Assembly: GCA_949126835.1 (NCBI GenBank)
Contig: OX421501.1
Coordinates: forward strand, 3,666,999 to 3,730,998
DNA from: Anisus vortex
Taxonomy: Eukaryota; Mollusca; Gastropoda; Planorbidae
DNA: 64,000 nt
Direction: 5' to 3'
In this document: piece after piece, positions 21,690-33,071 of the stretch
How the letters are laid out: each line of letters starts with the position of its first letter
Numbering within the stretch: position 1 is the first letter of the stretch
Translations under genes and position numbers: made by a program
The notes under the pieces: generated by a model
Seen by the model: the letters and a program-made list of their open reading frames with translations, nothing else
Told to the model about the DNA's origin: nothing
Databases searched by the model: none

Positions 21690-23387
21690 TAGAGACCGAC
21701 CGATATTCGGTTTCGGCTTCGTTTTTGGCGCCGAAAATAGGCAAAATCCCTTTTTCGGCTTGTTTTCGGTTTCGGCCAAAACCAAAAGGTTAGTTTTCGG
21801 TTTATTTACGGTTTCGGTCGAAACAGATATTGATTTTCGGTCATCAGCCGAATATCTATTTTAACTTTCAAAATTCATAATGCTACGCTATTGCTGCAAC
21901 TATTACTCTGTTTATTGATACTTTCATTTAGTTAAACTATTGTGAATTAATCTGTGTGAAGTAGGGATGTTAACCAAAAACCGGATTTCGTGAGGAAATC
22001 ATTCATAACTGTGTCCCACGAACTTTGTAAACCCTGTTTGATTAGCACGAAACCTTAACATTATAGGCCTATTCCTTGCAAACACTCGGTTTTTTTTTTC
22101 AAATTCCAAATATTGATTGTGAATTTGAGATACAAGCACATACAACATTCAACAGCAAATGTTATTGTTTACACTAGTCGTCAGCACAGCCATTTGATCT
22201 ACATATTCGAAAAGAAAAAAACTGGAATTTCCCCACAGATGCTGAATTCTTTTTTACAGACAAACAGACCGATAGACGTAAGGTTGCGAGATACTTGGAC
22301 TTCAAAAGGAGGACATAGCGAGACAAAAAGAATGACATATTTAGCCTAATGGTAATGGTAATTTATATAGCGCTTCTATCCATGCTATTTTAGCATGCTC
22401 AGTGCGCTCTAGAAGACTATTAATCTGTGAGAGGTTTCACTGCTGCCGGTTAAGCGCATGTGATAACAACTCAATATTAACGTCATCTAGTCCCAAAACT
22501 CCTGTAGGGCGACAGGGATCTGCCGGTGGCGGGGCTCGAACCCGCGACGTGTCAAGTGGTTTTTTGGTTGACAGTCTGGTGAGCTAAACACTAGGCTAGC
22601 CTAGTGTTTCACAATCCACAATCAGTTCAGTTTTATTATATTAGCTGCCAATAATTGTATATTCGTAAAACTTATTCAACATTTTATTTAATGTAGACTG
22701 AAAAGCAACTTGGGCAATAAAAACAACAACTTTGCAGCGCATGTAAGGTTCTTTTTAAAAACTGTTTATTTTCTTGCCGGACGTCTGTCAACCCTAGATA
22801 CATGTGTATGGGATTTTATTCATATTCTAGAAATATTTTTTTAATGTGTGTAACATATAGATCTAAAGTCCACTGATTTATATTATAATTATAAGGTCTA
22901 AATTCATGACAGTACATCTTTTAACTTCTGCAAATCCAAAATCAACTTAAAAAAAAAAGATTTCACCACGTTCTAAGGATCAATGGTCCTTTGTATTATT
23001 TTTTTTAGTATAATCAATGCAAATTTGTCTTTTCCAAACTATTACTTACTTTTACCGGGGGCGGAGAGGGGGAACCGAAAATGGGTAAAAAAAAAATATG
23101 ATATTTAGAACGAAAATAGGTTTTGAGTTTGAAAAAAAGGATATTAACATGCCTAATGTGAAGTAGACGACTGAAGTTAATTATAGCCTAACGGATTATT
23201 TAATCACTCCAAAGAATGGTTTACTCAAAGAGAGTGCCCATAAACCAGTTAATATTACATATAAATGTGAAGTCTTTTGAAATCATTTGTTTCGCATTTT
23301 CGCTTTATTTTTCGAAAGTCAATGCATAATATTCGGCATGGTTTCGTTTTCGGCCGAAACTAAAAATTTGGTTTCGGTCGGTCTCTA
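21690..23387 (+). mobile_element. hAT-like element (TAGAGACCGACCG family), 1.7 kb, perfect TSD
   Basis: Ends TAGAGACCGACCG... and ...CGGTCGGTCTCTA, with long imperfect GGTTTCGG-rich inverted repeats. The flanks catacaac (21682-21689 and 23388-23395) are a perfect 8-bp duplication. No transposase is recognised inside. A SINE is nested at 22347-22590. Relatives lie at 43988-44524 and 55509-55581. Confidence 0.85.
22347..22590 (-). mobile_element. tRNA-headed SINE, family S2
   Basis: Minus strand: tRNA-like head (complement of gggctcgaacccgcg, a B box), a body ending in the widespread TATAGCGC motif, and a TTACCA simple tail (ggtaatggtaatggtaa on the plus strand). Confidence 0.7.
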
Positions 23388-23395
23388 CATACAAC

Positions 23396-23860
23396 ATATC
23401 GCTTGCAGCCTCTTGACCTGTCTGTTTTTAAGTATAATATGAGCAAGAGGTATTGAAACGGTTGCGGTTTAACCCTGGCAGAGGAATAACCATCTTTCAA
23501 GTGTGTACCCTCATAAGCTAAGCCTTCCCAAAGCCTTCACAAAGCTTGCCTCATTGTGCAATGCTATAGATCTAAGTGGATTTCGTACCGCTGGTATCTG
23601 GCCTTTCAATCGTGATGCTTTCAGAGACCATGTATTATCAGCATTCACCGTCTATGATCAAACTGCTGTCACAGGTCCTAGTTCAGATGCTGTCTTATCA
23701 CACATTAATTCTAATGCCAGAATTCAAACAGATCTTGCAAAGTTAAGCCCATTCAACCTAAAAAATCATCCTATGTTCAAATTCGAAAATTTCTGCCTGT
23801 TGCGACATTGTCAGCGTCACAGCCGGCAACTTCTTATTCCCAATATGTAACTGTAACACC
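23396..23860 (+). pseudogene. pogo-type DDE transposase, right part
   Basis: Resumes with LQPLDLSVFK in the frame interrupted at 21689, and continues with NPGRGITIF in another frame. It then has a long open piece from 23503: KAFTKLASLCNAIDLSGFRT and AGIWPFNRDAF, a typical region of this family after the catalytic domain. Frameshifts break it near 23430-23500. Confidence 0.75.
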
Positions 23861-23929
23861 AGTAAGCACTAAATATGTTAAAACAGTTTGGACGCTTTTT
23901 TTTTTTAAAGTGTTGCTATAAGTCTAAAT

Positions 23930-26335
23930 CATAGGTTCTCAACCTTTTACAATTTTTTTTCCACTCACCGCCGCCTACTTTTTTTAGCACACACTCCCCC
24001 CCCCCCAGCCCCTCTATACTAAAGTTTCCGCAATGTTTTTTGTCCGACTAGATTTGTATGCTTATTTATTATTTAAAAAAAAAAAAACTTAAAAGGAAAC
24101 ACGTTGTAAGAATTAATAGATAAAAAAATTACCTAAACAAGAGGCTTAAATAAATCAATATTAATGTGAATCTTTAGCCTGGTGTGTTGCTAGTAGTTTG
24201 TCTAAGCTTATATTATTATTTATTTCAATTTTGGTTGCCTTTTTTTTTAAATTTATTTTGTCTACTAACGATTTTTGTATTTTCTAACATTGCGATCATA
24301 ATTGCAGATGATTCTGAAAAAAAAAAGATATTACACACAAGTAAGCTTACATATTTTTCTAGAAATATCGCAAACCAAGATGACCACCAAGGTCACGTGA
24401 TGCTAATTTGAATAAAAACTTAAATTTCCAATGTGGTCTTATATTTTACATATAATATGGTAGAGATTTCATTCATCAATATTGACTAATAGAGCGTTCT
24501 CAGTGGGCGTGGCTTAGGTTTTTACTCTATTTTTAGTATACTTATTTGTGTACATATAAGAACCCACTTGAGGTACAAATGTAACGTGGTGAAAGTGAAG
24601 TTGCTCTTCATGATGCAAAATTCACATCTGAATATTGGCTCTACTACTAAAAAATAAGGAGGTAAATAGTCGTACTGTAGATTAATTGATTAATGTGATT
24701 AGGCTAGGGCCGGCTAGACCTATTTACACTTTCAATTTCACTTTATAGGCCTACACTTTTAATGTTTCGTAGGCTAGGCTACGATGTCAAGTGATAGTGT
24801 TGGTGAATATCTAGTCTAGTCAAGTCACTAATAGGCTCACATCGTCTATGATCTATGCCTATGATAATAATAAAATAGCCTATTTTATTTAACATACATA
24901 ATACAGCTTAAATCTTAATAAGACTTAAAACACAACACATCATTTAAAAAAAGCTCGAGCCTATATGAAACTTTATTAATACAGCGGCCATTATTACTTG
25001 TACACCATTACTCAAAGTAAACACAAATTACGTGCTTTATGTCACGTGATTGCAAACGCCCTATTACATATTTATATATGTTTAAATATTCTAACCAGTT
25101 TTGGTGAAGGGACAGAAAATTGACCAAAATCATTGCAAAATTTATGGGCAAAACAAGGGGCAAACTGAAATAAAAACTTATTTTTTTATTGCCAAATTTG
25201 TTTTTTTTAAATGAGTGTGGTCTACTAGCTATGTTTCTATGCTGAAACAGTGCACTCATATTTGCCGATGGTTCTCAAAGAATAAAAAAAAATGGACACA
25301 AGTACATACCTTTGAATAATTGTCACCATTTCAAGATGGCTGCCATTGTCACGTGACATCAATTTGCATGAAAACTTTATTTTTTAGTACGGTATTCTGT
25401 TTTATATATATTTTAGAGATTTCACAAGTCGATATTGAACTGTTACAGATTTGTACATTTTCAAAGAAACTAACCAGTTTTGGTAAACTAGCAGAAAATT
25501 GGGCAAAATCGTTTCGCATTTCATGGGCAAAGCAAGGGGTGAATTGGAATAAAAACAACTTTTTTAAATTGTTGAATTTGCTATTTTTACTTAGTGTGGT
25601 CTACTAGTTATGTTTCTAGGCTGTAATAGGGCACTCATATGTGACGATGGCTCCAAAAAATTGGGAAAAATTGACACAAGTACATATTTTTCTATAAATG
25701 TCACAAATACAAAATAGCCACGAACACGTGACACTAATTTGCATGAGAGCTTCTTTTTTTGAGTATGGTATTATGTTTTACATTAATTTTTTTATTAATT
25801 TTTAAACTACACTTATTATTTTTGTGAAATTACCAAAAAACAAGTTGGCAGTGCAGGACATATTACGTAAAAACCTTTGGCATGTTAAGTGTTAAACGAC
25901 ATCTCGGTAAAACTGATATCTAAATATCATCAATATTAGCAGATGTTAGGGCGACAGTGATAATTCAGTAGGGTTGACAGTCCGGTGAAATAACAACAGG
26001 ACCAGCCGGCCGCACACCATAATTGTCTAATACTGACCTCTACTTCTTCGAAAAGTCATTGCGATTCCTATTTCTTATTATTAAAATAATATGTAGGCCT
26101 ACTGTTTGGGGGATATCAAATATTTAGCAGCACTTTGCGTTTACATCACATTTAATCCAGAAACTAATCGATTAAAATAGCTGATGTGTTCAAATTATAT
26201 CAGGTACGTTTGTACCGCCCACTTGCCCTTGACCGCCCCCCAATCGCCACCGGGGATATCAGCGCCCCCCCTAAAGCTACTCACAGCCCCCCCCCCCCGG
26301 GGGGGAGGTGATAACACCTCCATGGAGAACCTATG
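23930..26335 (-). mobile_element. hAT-like element (CATAGGTTCTCAACC family), 2.4 kb, perfect TSD
   Basis: Begins CATAGGTTCTCAACC and ends GAGAACCTATG. The flanking gtctaaat (23922-23929, 26336-26343) is a perfect 8-bp duplication. The last 400 bp (G/C runs, gggcggtacaaacgt region) match the left end of the 1-kb copy at 38344-39361 in reverse. The interior holds about 380-bp diverged tandem repeats. No transposase is recognisable. Confidence 0.8.
24295..25785 (+). repeat. About 380-bp diverged tandem repeats inside the hAT element
   Basis: The landmark ctaaccagttttggt recurs at 25091 and 25470. The linked landmarks tcacgtga..aatttg..aaaact (24393, 25352, 25727) and gtggtctactag..tatgtttct (25221, 25599) recur in the same order. 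At least three partly complete units are present, clearly diverged from one another. Confidence 0.75.
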
Positions 26336-26589
26336 GTCTAAATGAATTCCTTCAGCGAATTGACAGAGATAAAATGGACTGATCAAGAATATTGTTAAAA
26401 GGTTTTTAGAAAAAAAGCTCTAGCTGATTCACTAAGAGCCCAAGTTATGAATCATATGTGCCTACACTTTAGTGAATATGAGGGGCTTGACAAAGAAATT
26501 CTTTGCTCTGTTATGCCACCTCACATAAGTTACAACAAACTTTTCAGAGAGACTCGCGGACCTGTTAAGCCCAATCACTTTGCCTGGAG

Positions 26590-26685
26590 AGTTGGCACGG
26601 TAGCGCGAGCGGCAGCGCGTTCGATGGCGAGCCGAAGGTCCCGGGTTCGAATCCTGGTGTCCCTGAGTCTATACAATATACTTGC
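26590..26685 (+). mobile_element. tRNA-derived SINE, family S1, head only
   Basis: tRNA-like head (cacggtagcgcgagcggcag; GGTTCGAATCC) followed by only a short piece of body. Confidence 0.75.
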
Positions 26686-26763
26686 AATAGGGAAGTTTCT
26701 TTCAAACATAAGTGCGACGCTAGCAGAATGTGGGTTAAAAAGACAACAACAATAGTTTGTGCA

Positions 26764-26915
26764 AAAACTATAATTAGATGGACCGCATGCTCTAATGTTA
26801 GAGCTTAAGAGGCTTGCACAATAATGATTGGTACAAAAGACTTCCGCTGTATATAACTTTCGATTTTAATCCCAATTTAAGTTATGACCTCATATATTAT
26901 TCTCCTGGAAGCATT
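26764..26915 (+). mobile_element. Half of a GGACCGCTTGC-type MITE
   Basis: Left terminal sequence and body only, closest in layout to 4571-4735. Confidence 0.6.
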
Positions 26916-26949
26916 GGTATTTAAACAAATGTACTGAGAAAAAAGCACA

Positions 26950-27185
26950 AACACACAATCTGCTACAATGCTCAGAAAAACATAAGGATAAAAAAACACT
27001 TTCCTTTAATTATCCCTTATGCGAGAACAAATGCATATAAGTACTCTTTCTTCCCGAGTGGAATCCGGGCATGGAATGTGTTGCTTGAACAAACCAGTAA
27101 AACCAAGTAACATAACATCATTTAAAACGCTGACTCAAACCACGGATGTACATGGGATACAGAAGGAGCGTCTGTAATGTATAAG
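26950..27185 (+). mobile_element. LINE 3' end, family 1
   Basis: Encodes YARTNAYKYSFFPSGIRAW (last codons shifted) and the 3' UTR with ggagcgtctgtaatgtataa. Confidence 0.85.
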
Positions 27186-27204
27186 ATAGTAGTAGTAAGT
27201 AAAG

Positions 27205-27452
27205 TATTCCAGTCAGACCAAATTGATCCATAGGGGCTGTGAAGAACCTTTCACCAGTTTCTGTGGCAACAGGCATACTAGGTGATTGTGTGGGCCAGTA
27301 CTTTGCAAAGCCACCTTTACTTTACCCCAACTAATGTCAGGTACCCATTAGAGCTGGGTACACTCTGGGACACCCTCAAGTCCTGGGAAAAAAATCATAG
27401 CCTCCACCAGGATTCGAACCCAGGACCTTTGGATCGCCATTCTGTCATGCCC
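27205..27452 (-). mobile_element. tRNA-derived SINE, family S1
   Basis: Minus-strand copy lying just outside the left boundary of duplication unit B. Confidence 0.8.
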
Positions 27453-27543
27453 CATAATGTATAAGATAAGATACGAACAAAACCAACAACATGCATTATT
27501 CCTGCGTATTTTTATTGTTAGTGAACTATTAACATTTCATAAA

Positions 27544-27549
27544 TTTATT
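27544..27549 (-). terminator. Polyadenylation signal of gene B
   Basis: AATAAA on the minus strand, 162 nt after the stop codon, at the position equivalent to gene A's signal. Confidence 0.6.
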
Positions 27550-27710
27550 TCAATATTATCCAATTGTTTACTAGATCTATAACTAAATAACATTATCAAA
27601 TTTTACTGCATTAGTCTAACTATAAAAAAGAACAAACAACAACAGCGTTATATAAGTTAACATTTAGCAGGTGATTCGGGTAGTTGTCTGTCAGCATCAT
27701 TTGAAAGGGG

Positions 27711-30700
27711 TTAACCACATCCACCGCCACTTTTATAGCATCTATAGTAGGCAAAGTCACTAAAATAAAAACAACAAGATACAAGTCCAATTACGTAAAT
27801 GCTGTATTGTAATTGTATATAACATATAGTAAGTTAACTCGGTCAAAAAAATAACACATCTTATTTATAATCATTGTATTATAGTAAATTAAGTTGAAAA
27901 GTAACCCCATTGGCCCAAATTGATCTTTAGAGCCGGTGAAACTGTGTGTATTAGTTTATGCGAACACAGTATACCCGGGGATTGTGTGGCAAGCACAATG
28001 CCCAGCTACCCTTTTCTTCGCACACCCCCCCCTTTCCAACCTTTACCAGGATTCGAACATAGGACCTTCGGTACCACCGACGAACCTGCAATTGCTCGAC
28101 CACCCTTTTCCGGCATCATAGTCTTATAACAGTAGCAAAAGCGAAAAGTGACTTTAAGTGAAAATACTTACAATTCGCATTTTAGCCCCGCGCAGCAGTT
28201 CCCCTGGGCGTATTCACAATCCTGGCCTTCAGCAATACAGCTATCTCTAAGGAGACAATAATCACACACAATAATCACACACAATAATCACACACAATAA
28301 TCACACACAATATCTTGATGTGTTCTCAATCGCTTTTGTTTAGAAAGAAAGTTTTCGGTTGATCGTTTGTCAAGGGAATTCCTGGTATGGCAATAACGAA
28401 ATAGCCGCCCCATCCTCTTCTTCTCCCTATATTTTATAGATACCGTATCGCGGTAATTATGTATGTTGTCACATCCCTATTGACAAGTCTTAATGAGGCG
28501 TGAACTTTTGAACCCATATGTTCGTAAACTTCCTGTTCTATTTTTAAACTAATAAACAAAAAAACATGCTTTTGCTGGTCTAGTCTTTTAGAATTATTCA
28601 AAGGATACAATATTAGTTATGAGGAATCCGTTTTTAACATCAAAAGGAGTAGGCAATAACTAATACTCAAGTGTTAGTCGCGTGAAGTTAAATATTTATT
28701 TGTTTACAAAATAAATGAGTCAAGAGTTGCGTTTTCTTGGTTATTGAAAAACAAAATGCGTAAATTCATAAAAACGAATAACAAAAATTCATTTGCATTT
28801 AGCAATAAGTTTGATATTTTAAAAAGGTGATTTTTCCCTTCTGACTTTCACAATACATTGTTTTGTTTTGTAAACATCTTTTGGAAATGAAATACATTTT
28901 AATCCCCAACAAATTTGAGTACAACCAGTAAAGTAGCACACAGACATGTTTCGAAACAAATGATTGAATTCGACCGGAAATGTTTTTTATTTGTCGACCT
29001 TTTATGCATGCATACACATTAAGACTTGTCAATTATCTTTATAATTTAGTGTTTATATGAAATGTTGTCTTTTTGCGCATGCGCCGTAATGAACGCACGC
29101 GTGTGATCTTCGTCATAAGGTTACTAGGTGGACCGCTTCCTTTAATATTTCTGCTATTTGATGAAACTAATGACTTGTTCTTTAGGAATTCATGATTCCC
29201 TTTTGCACTGTACACTTCCGTTGTATTTAATCACTATGATTTTCTCAATTCAAAATTAAAATCGAAAGTTGTATACAGCGGAAACATTTATCTTATCAAA
29301 TTTAATACATTACAGACGCTCCTTCTATAAAGAAGATTATTGCGTCCTACGATCATCCGTGGTCCGACTCTAGTCTTGCATTTTTATTAGTGTTTTAAAT
29401 AATGTTAAGTTACTGGTTTTCCTGGTTTGTTCAGGCAACCCATTCCATGCCCGAATGCCGAATTTTAGGTGAACGTAGGAGCGTAGAAGTCATTCAAGTC
29501 CGCCTTATTGGTTGCGCACGCAAAAAAAGAACATTTAATCTCTAAATATAGAGCAAGCGGTCCATCTTACTATAATTTTTTATTATATACACATATACAT
29601 TTATTTTATTGTATTAATATCTCAGGTTATACTCAGTCGCTCACAAATGCCTTTTTATAGAAGTTGAAGATTATGTATGTCAGTGTCGAAAATCGGACAT
29701 TAGCTTACGCACCACTTATCTATATATTAAAAGTCTGCATTTTCCCGATAAATTTAAATGATTGAGCAGTCTATGTATATATAGCTCAGTGGTAACGAGT
29801 TTCAAATTGTACTATATTAAATCCCCCAGCATTTAATTGAAACGAGGTACACAGAAGTACACAGACTTGATGGTCCACTAAGTTCACACAATGATTAAAA
29901 TTTAACTACCGAGATATAACAATGTTGATAATATGAACTCATTGAAAATAAAAAATGTTACCTTTCTATCAGTCTTTTGTCACTTTCTTCTGAAACGAAA
30001 TATGAAATGTGACATTTTAGTAATTAATTGAGATTTTAAAAAAAAAATCCATATGCATAGTGTTATATGCAAGTCACTTTGTTTACAAGTATTAAATACG
30101 CAGCTAAGAATAAATACACTTTAAAAAAACTATTGTTAGTCTAAATGATAAGTAAATGTTTAAAACAATGAAAATAAAAGCTCTCTCACTTAAAAACACA
30201 GTTAAATTCAAAAGACACCTGTACTAAAAATACATTCTCAGTATTTGAATTGTGCGCTACGTTAATTGTGTCGCTGCACTATCCTAAGGGCAGTTAGGTT
30301 ATGAATTACATTGAAGAGGTCCATCCGGATGTCGTAATTATATCGCGTCCTAAATTTTGGCGTCAGGGTCTAGTTCTGAGATTCGAAGAAAATAAAAGTT
30401 TGTGTGTGTGTGGGGGGGGGGGTGTAAATCTTGTAATTACATTATCTATTTGCACTACGGAGTTGCTTCATTGAATTATAATCATAGTTGTACATTGAGG
30501 CAAGCAGAGCGATTTAGAATAGCACGAGGAAGACCCCTTTAAAAAAAGGCAATTCAAGTCTCTTCTACAATAAATTGAGTGGTAGATTTTTAGGCTGTCG
30601 GCACGCTGAATGAATTAAAAATCCTTCTTTGGCACACTATTATCTGAAGTTTGCCTACCCCTGGCGAAGAGAACAAAGTTGGAATATTTTTTTTTTCTTC

Positions 30701-30810
30701 TAAATTTATTTTATTCGTTTAGCGTTTGTTGAAAATGTTTCCGAGACAAATAAAAAGAAAAATTGAGATTTATTTTATAAAGTGCAACAATTTAATGCGT
30801 TATTTTCAAT

Positions 30811-30860
<50 letters not shown>

Positions 30861-31430
30861 ATATATAGCTGAAAGCTCGACACTCTAAAAAAAAAACATA
30901 CACTATAAATGATACCATGCACATTAAGTTGGTATTAACGTTGGATGAACGTACTCGCCACTAACATTAATATCAATTACCCAAGGCTTAAAAATATAGA
31001 AATATATCATACTATTTACCACTGTCTTATCTTATACAATACAGACGCTCCTTTTATAAAGAAGATTATAATTGCGTCCACGTACACCCGTGGCTAGAGT
31101 CTAGTCTTGCATTGCTAGTTGTGTTTTTAATTATGTTAAGTTACTGGTTTTGCTGGTTTGTTTCAGGCAACCTTTTCCATGCCCGGATTTCACTCGGGAA
31201 GAAAGAGTACTTGGATCTATATGAATTTGTTCTTGCATAAGTCATAAGGAAAGTGTAAAATGTAAAACAAGTGAAAAAATCTAGCAATAGTATACAATGG
31301 TATACAGTATTTTTTCTTCTCATACAATTTAAAATTGGAAATAAAACATAGAGAAATAATTACCTTCACAGCTAGACAACTGTAACACAAGGATGCTCAT
31401 GCAAATTGCAATCAGAATAAATTTGTTCAT
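27711..31430 (-). CDS. Gene B: secreted cystine-knot-like peptide, four coding exons
   Basis: Coding exons are 31364-31430, 29962-29989, 28172-28246 and 27711-27759: 72 residues and a TAA stop. The organisation and phases (1, 2, 2) match gene A. The signal exon differs from A at 5 of 67 nt and the propeptide exon at 2 of 28 nt. The mature part is very different apart from its cysteines: C-x6-C-x6-CC-x4-C, then C after eight residues, then C-x6-C-G with a run of three glycines before the last cysteine. Lys-Arg in exon 2 is a likely processing site. The introns are compact compared with gene A. It looks intact; the function is unknown. Unlike A and C it appears to have no 5' UTR intron. Confidence 0.85.
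27905..28128 (-). mobile_element. tRNA-derived SINE, family S1, degraded (gene B intron)
   Basis: Same insertion as 7206-7395 in gene A, about 40 bp from exon 3. Confidence 0.75.
28252..28315. repeat. aataatcacacac tandem repeat beside exon 3
   Basis: Four copies of a short unit immediately upstream of gene B exon 3, against a single copy in gene A. This is a local expansion very near a splice acceptor. Confidence 0.85.
29125..29580 (+). mobile_element. GGACCGCTTGC MITE split by a LINE end
   Basis: Left end ggtggaccgcttcctttaat and right end tagagcaagcggtccatctt are separated by a family 1 LINE 3' end (minus strand, about 29285-29463: cattacagacgctccttcta through cattccatgcccgaatgcc). The MITE body (cagcggaaacattt / tttaggtgaacgtaggag) resumes after it. 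Confidence 0.75.
30811..30857. repeat. CT microsatellite
   Basis: About 23 CT units; counterpart of 15811-15851 in unit A. Confidence 0.9.
31022..31290 (-). mobile_element. LINE 3' end, family 1, in gene B intron
   Basis: Same insertion as 16008-16250; both copies sit a short distance from exon 1. Confidence 0.85.
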
Positions 31431-31527
31431 GGTTCTAGTCTTCTACAGATTTGAAGACAATCAAAAAATATTTTAAACTTGACAAAGTACAGAATGGTTT
31501 GGAAGTCGCAATTGCACTCTTTATATA
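31431..31527 (-). promoter_or_regulatory. Gene B promoter and unspliced leader
   Basis: TATATAAAG at 31519-31527, then the conserved leader motif (plus strand cttgacaaagtacagaatgg at 31479-31498). The leader runs straight into the former intron 3' end and the start codon. Compared with A and C, the donor and nearly all of the 5' UTR intron are gone. The predicted leader is about 60 nt. Confidence 0.6.
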
Positions 31528-31735
31528 GAGTTTGTTTTTAATTTATCATCATAAATAGTATGAACACCAGACAACAGCTGTAACAAATATTATCAGGGCA
31601 TCTCGGGCTGTTACCAGGGGTTAAGAAAATAAATAAAAAAGTTAACCATGGCCATGTATATAATTTACGCGAATAATTTATCTTAAACAAATGGTTTTTG
31701 TAAAATAGTGTTTCATTTTCGCATGACGTAACCTT

Positions 31736-32226
31736 TAATTGCCCACGGTAATAGTGCCCTGTTTTTCTCTCTCGACCGTTGGCCTCAGAGCTTTCTCAAT
31801 ATCTGGACCCAAAAGTATGGAATTAACTTCCCATCCAACTCAGGCAAAGAAGTTTTATCTTCTTTAAAAAGAACCTAAAAACATAAATTATTTTAACATT
31901 TACCTTCTTGAAACTTTTTTTTTAAAGATCCTGCTGTTTTAATTTTATCTTACAGTCCAGGGCGCGTATATAGTGGAACTGAAGGCAGCATAGATAGAAG
32001 TAGGTCGGTACGGGAAGGGTTAAGTCGGTTAATTGTTTGCTACATTTATTCCCTTAGTCCTATGTTTGTAAAGTTTTAAATTATTAGTTAGACTAGCTTT
32101 TATATTTTTAGCCTAGAGATCCGTGTTCTAAGTAGTTTGTTCCTCAATGTTAAATGCGCTATGCGATTACATTATGTTTGTTGGCAGCGCTATACAAATA
32201 TAATTATTATTATTAATTGTTATTAA
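31736..32226 (+). mobile_element. LINE 3' end, family 2
   Basis: Encodes the RAFSISGPKVWN-type C-terminus, with a 3' UTR and ATT tail. It is shared with 18062-18495. A piggyBac-like MITE (31949-32023) interrupts it in unit B only. Confidence 0.8.
31949..32023 (+). mobile_element. piggyBac-like MITE
   Basis: Right end intact (ggaagggttaa); left TTAA worn. It lies inside the family 2 LINE end. The matching place in unit A (about 18290) lacks it, so it inserted after the duplication. Confidence 0.75.
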
Positions 32227-32336
32227 TGTAATATTATTTTTAAGTACTTTGCATTTTTTTTAAAATATTATAAAAATAAATTTTAAATTTAAATTCATCA
32301 TATTTGTAATTTTCTAGGTATTATTTCAGCATCTTA

Positions 32337-32598
32337 GTCAAGTATCTCCTCGAACTACATTGATCCGTTGGGCCGGTGAAGCAGCGTTCACCAGTTACAG
32401 TGGCCACAGCATACTAGGATATGTGTGGCTAGCACAATGCCCAGCCGCCAACTATTGTCAGCTACCTATCTAAGCTGGGTAGTCTCAGGGACACCCTCGA
32501 GTCCCTAGGAAAAAAATCCTGGACAAAAACCAAGATTTGAAACCGGGACCTTCCGGTACGCCAGACGAACGCGCTGCCGTTCTGCCACTTTGTCCCCA
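32337..32598 (-). mobile_element. tRNA-derived SINE, family S1
   Basis: Counterpart of 18567-18828. Full-length, with degraded A and B boxes. Confidence 0.8.
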
Positions 32599-32611
32599 TT
32601 GTGCTGCCAAG

Positions 32612-32810
32612 CTTATAGGCCAATGCCAAAGTATGATTTCTAATTCCCACAATGTGCCAGCAGCGTAATTGTGATCTTGCACTAGCACTCGATTTCTTGT
32701 AGTTGAGGCTCGAATTGCCTTTAACGGAGTCTTCCACTTGCCATTGGAAATCGGTGTGCGGGCCGAGTCTGGCCCGCTAGCCGTTGGTTACCGACCGCTG
32801 TTGTACCGCA
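32612..32810 (+). mobile_element. hAT MITE (CAGGGGTCGGCAACC family)
   Basis: Counterpart of 18835-19098 with one copy of the 40-bp segment that is triplicated in unit A. Confidence 0.7.
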
Positions 32811-32818
32811 TTTAGACC

Positions 32819-32925
32819 AGCGGTTCCTAACCTGTGGGTCGCGATCCTTTTGAGGGTCGAGCGACCATTTCACAGGGGTCGCACAAGACCGTTGACTGAA
32901 TACGTTTTGGATGGTCCACATCCGG
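32819..32925 (+). mobile_element. SPIN-like hAT fragment
   Basis: Starts cagcggttcctaacctgtgg, then gggtcgcgatcc, a gagggtcgagcgacc stretch and cacaggggtcgc, then caagaccgttg. From memory this follows the 5' end of the SPIN hAT family, known for horizontal transfer among vertebrates and into some invertebrates. The right end is missing. It is absent from unit A at the corresponding place (19100-19115). Confidence 0.6.
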
Positions 32926-33071
32926 TGTGCTGATATCAATGCGCAAACCCAATCACATACTTTCCGTACAAATACAAGTGTAATTGACAGGGTTGCCTTT
33001 TAACTTGAACTATGCTATGGAGAAAAAAACTGAAAAATACTACTAGAAATCAGTAGCCCTACATAATGTTC

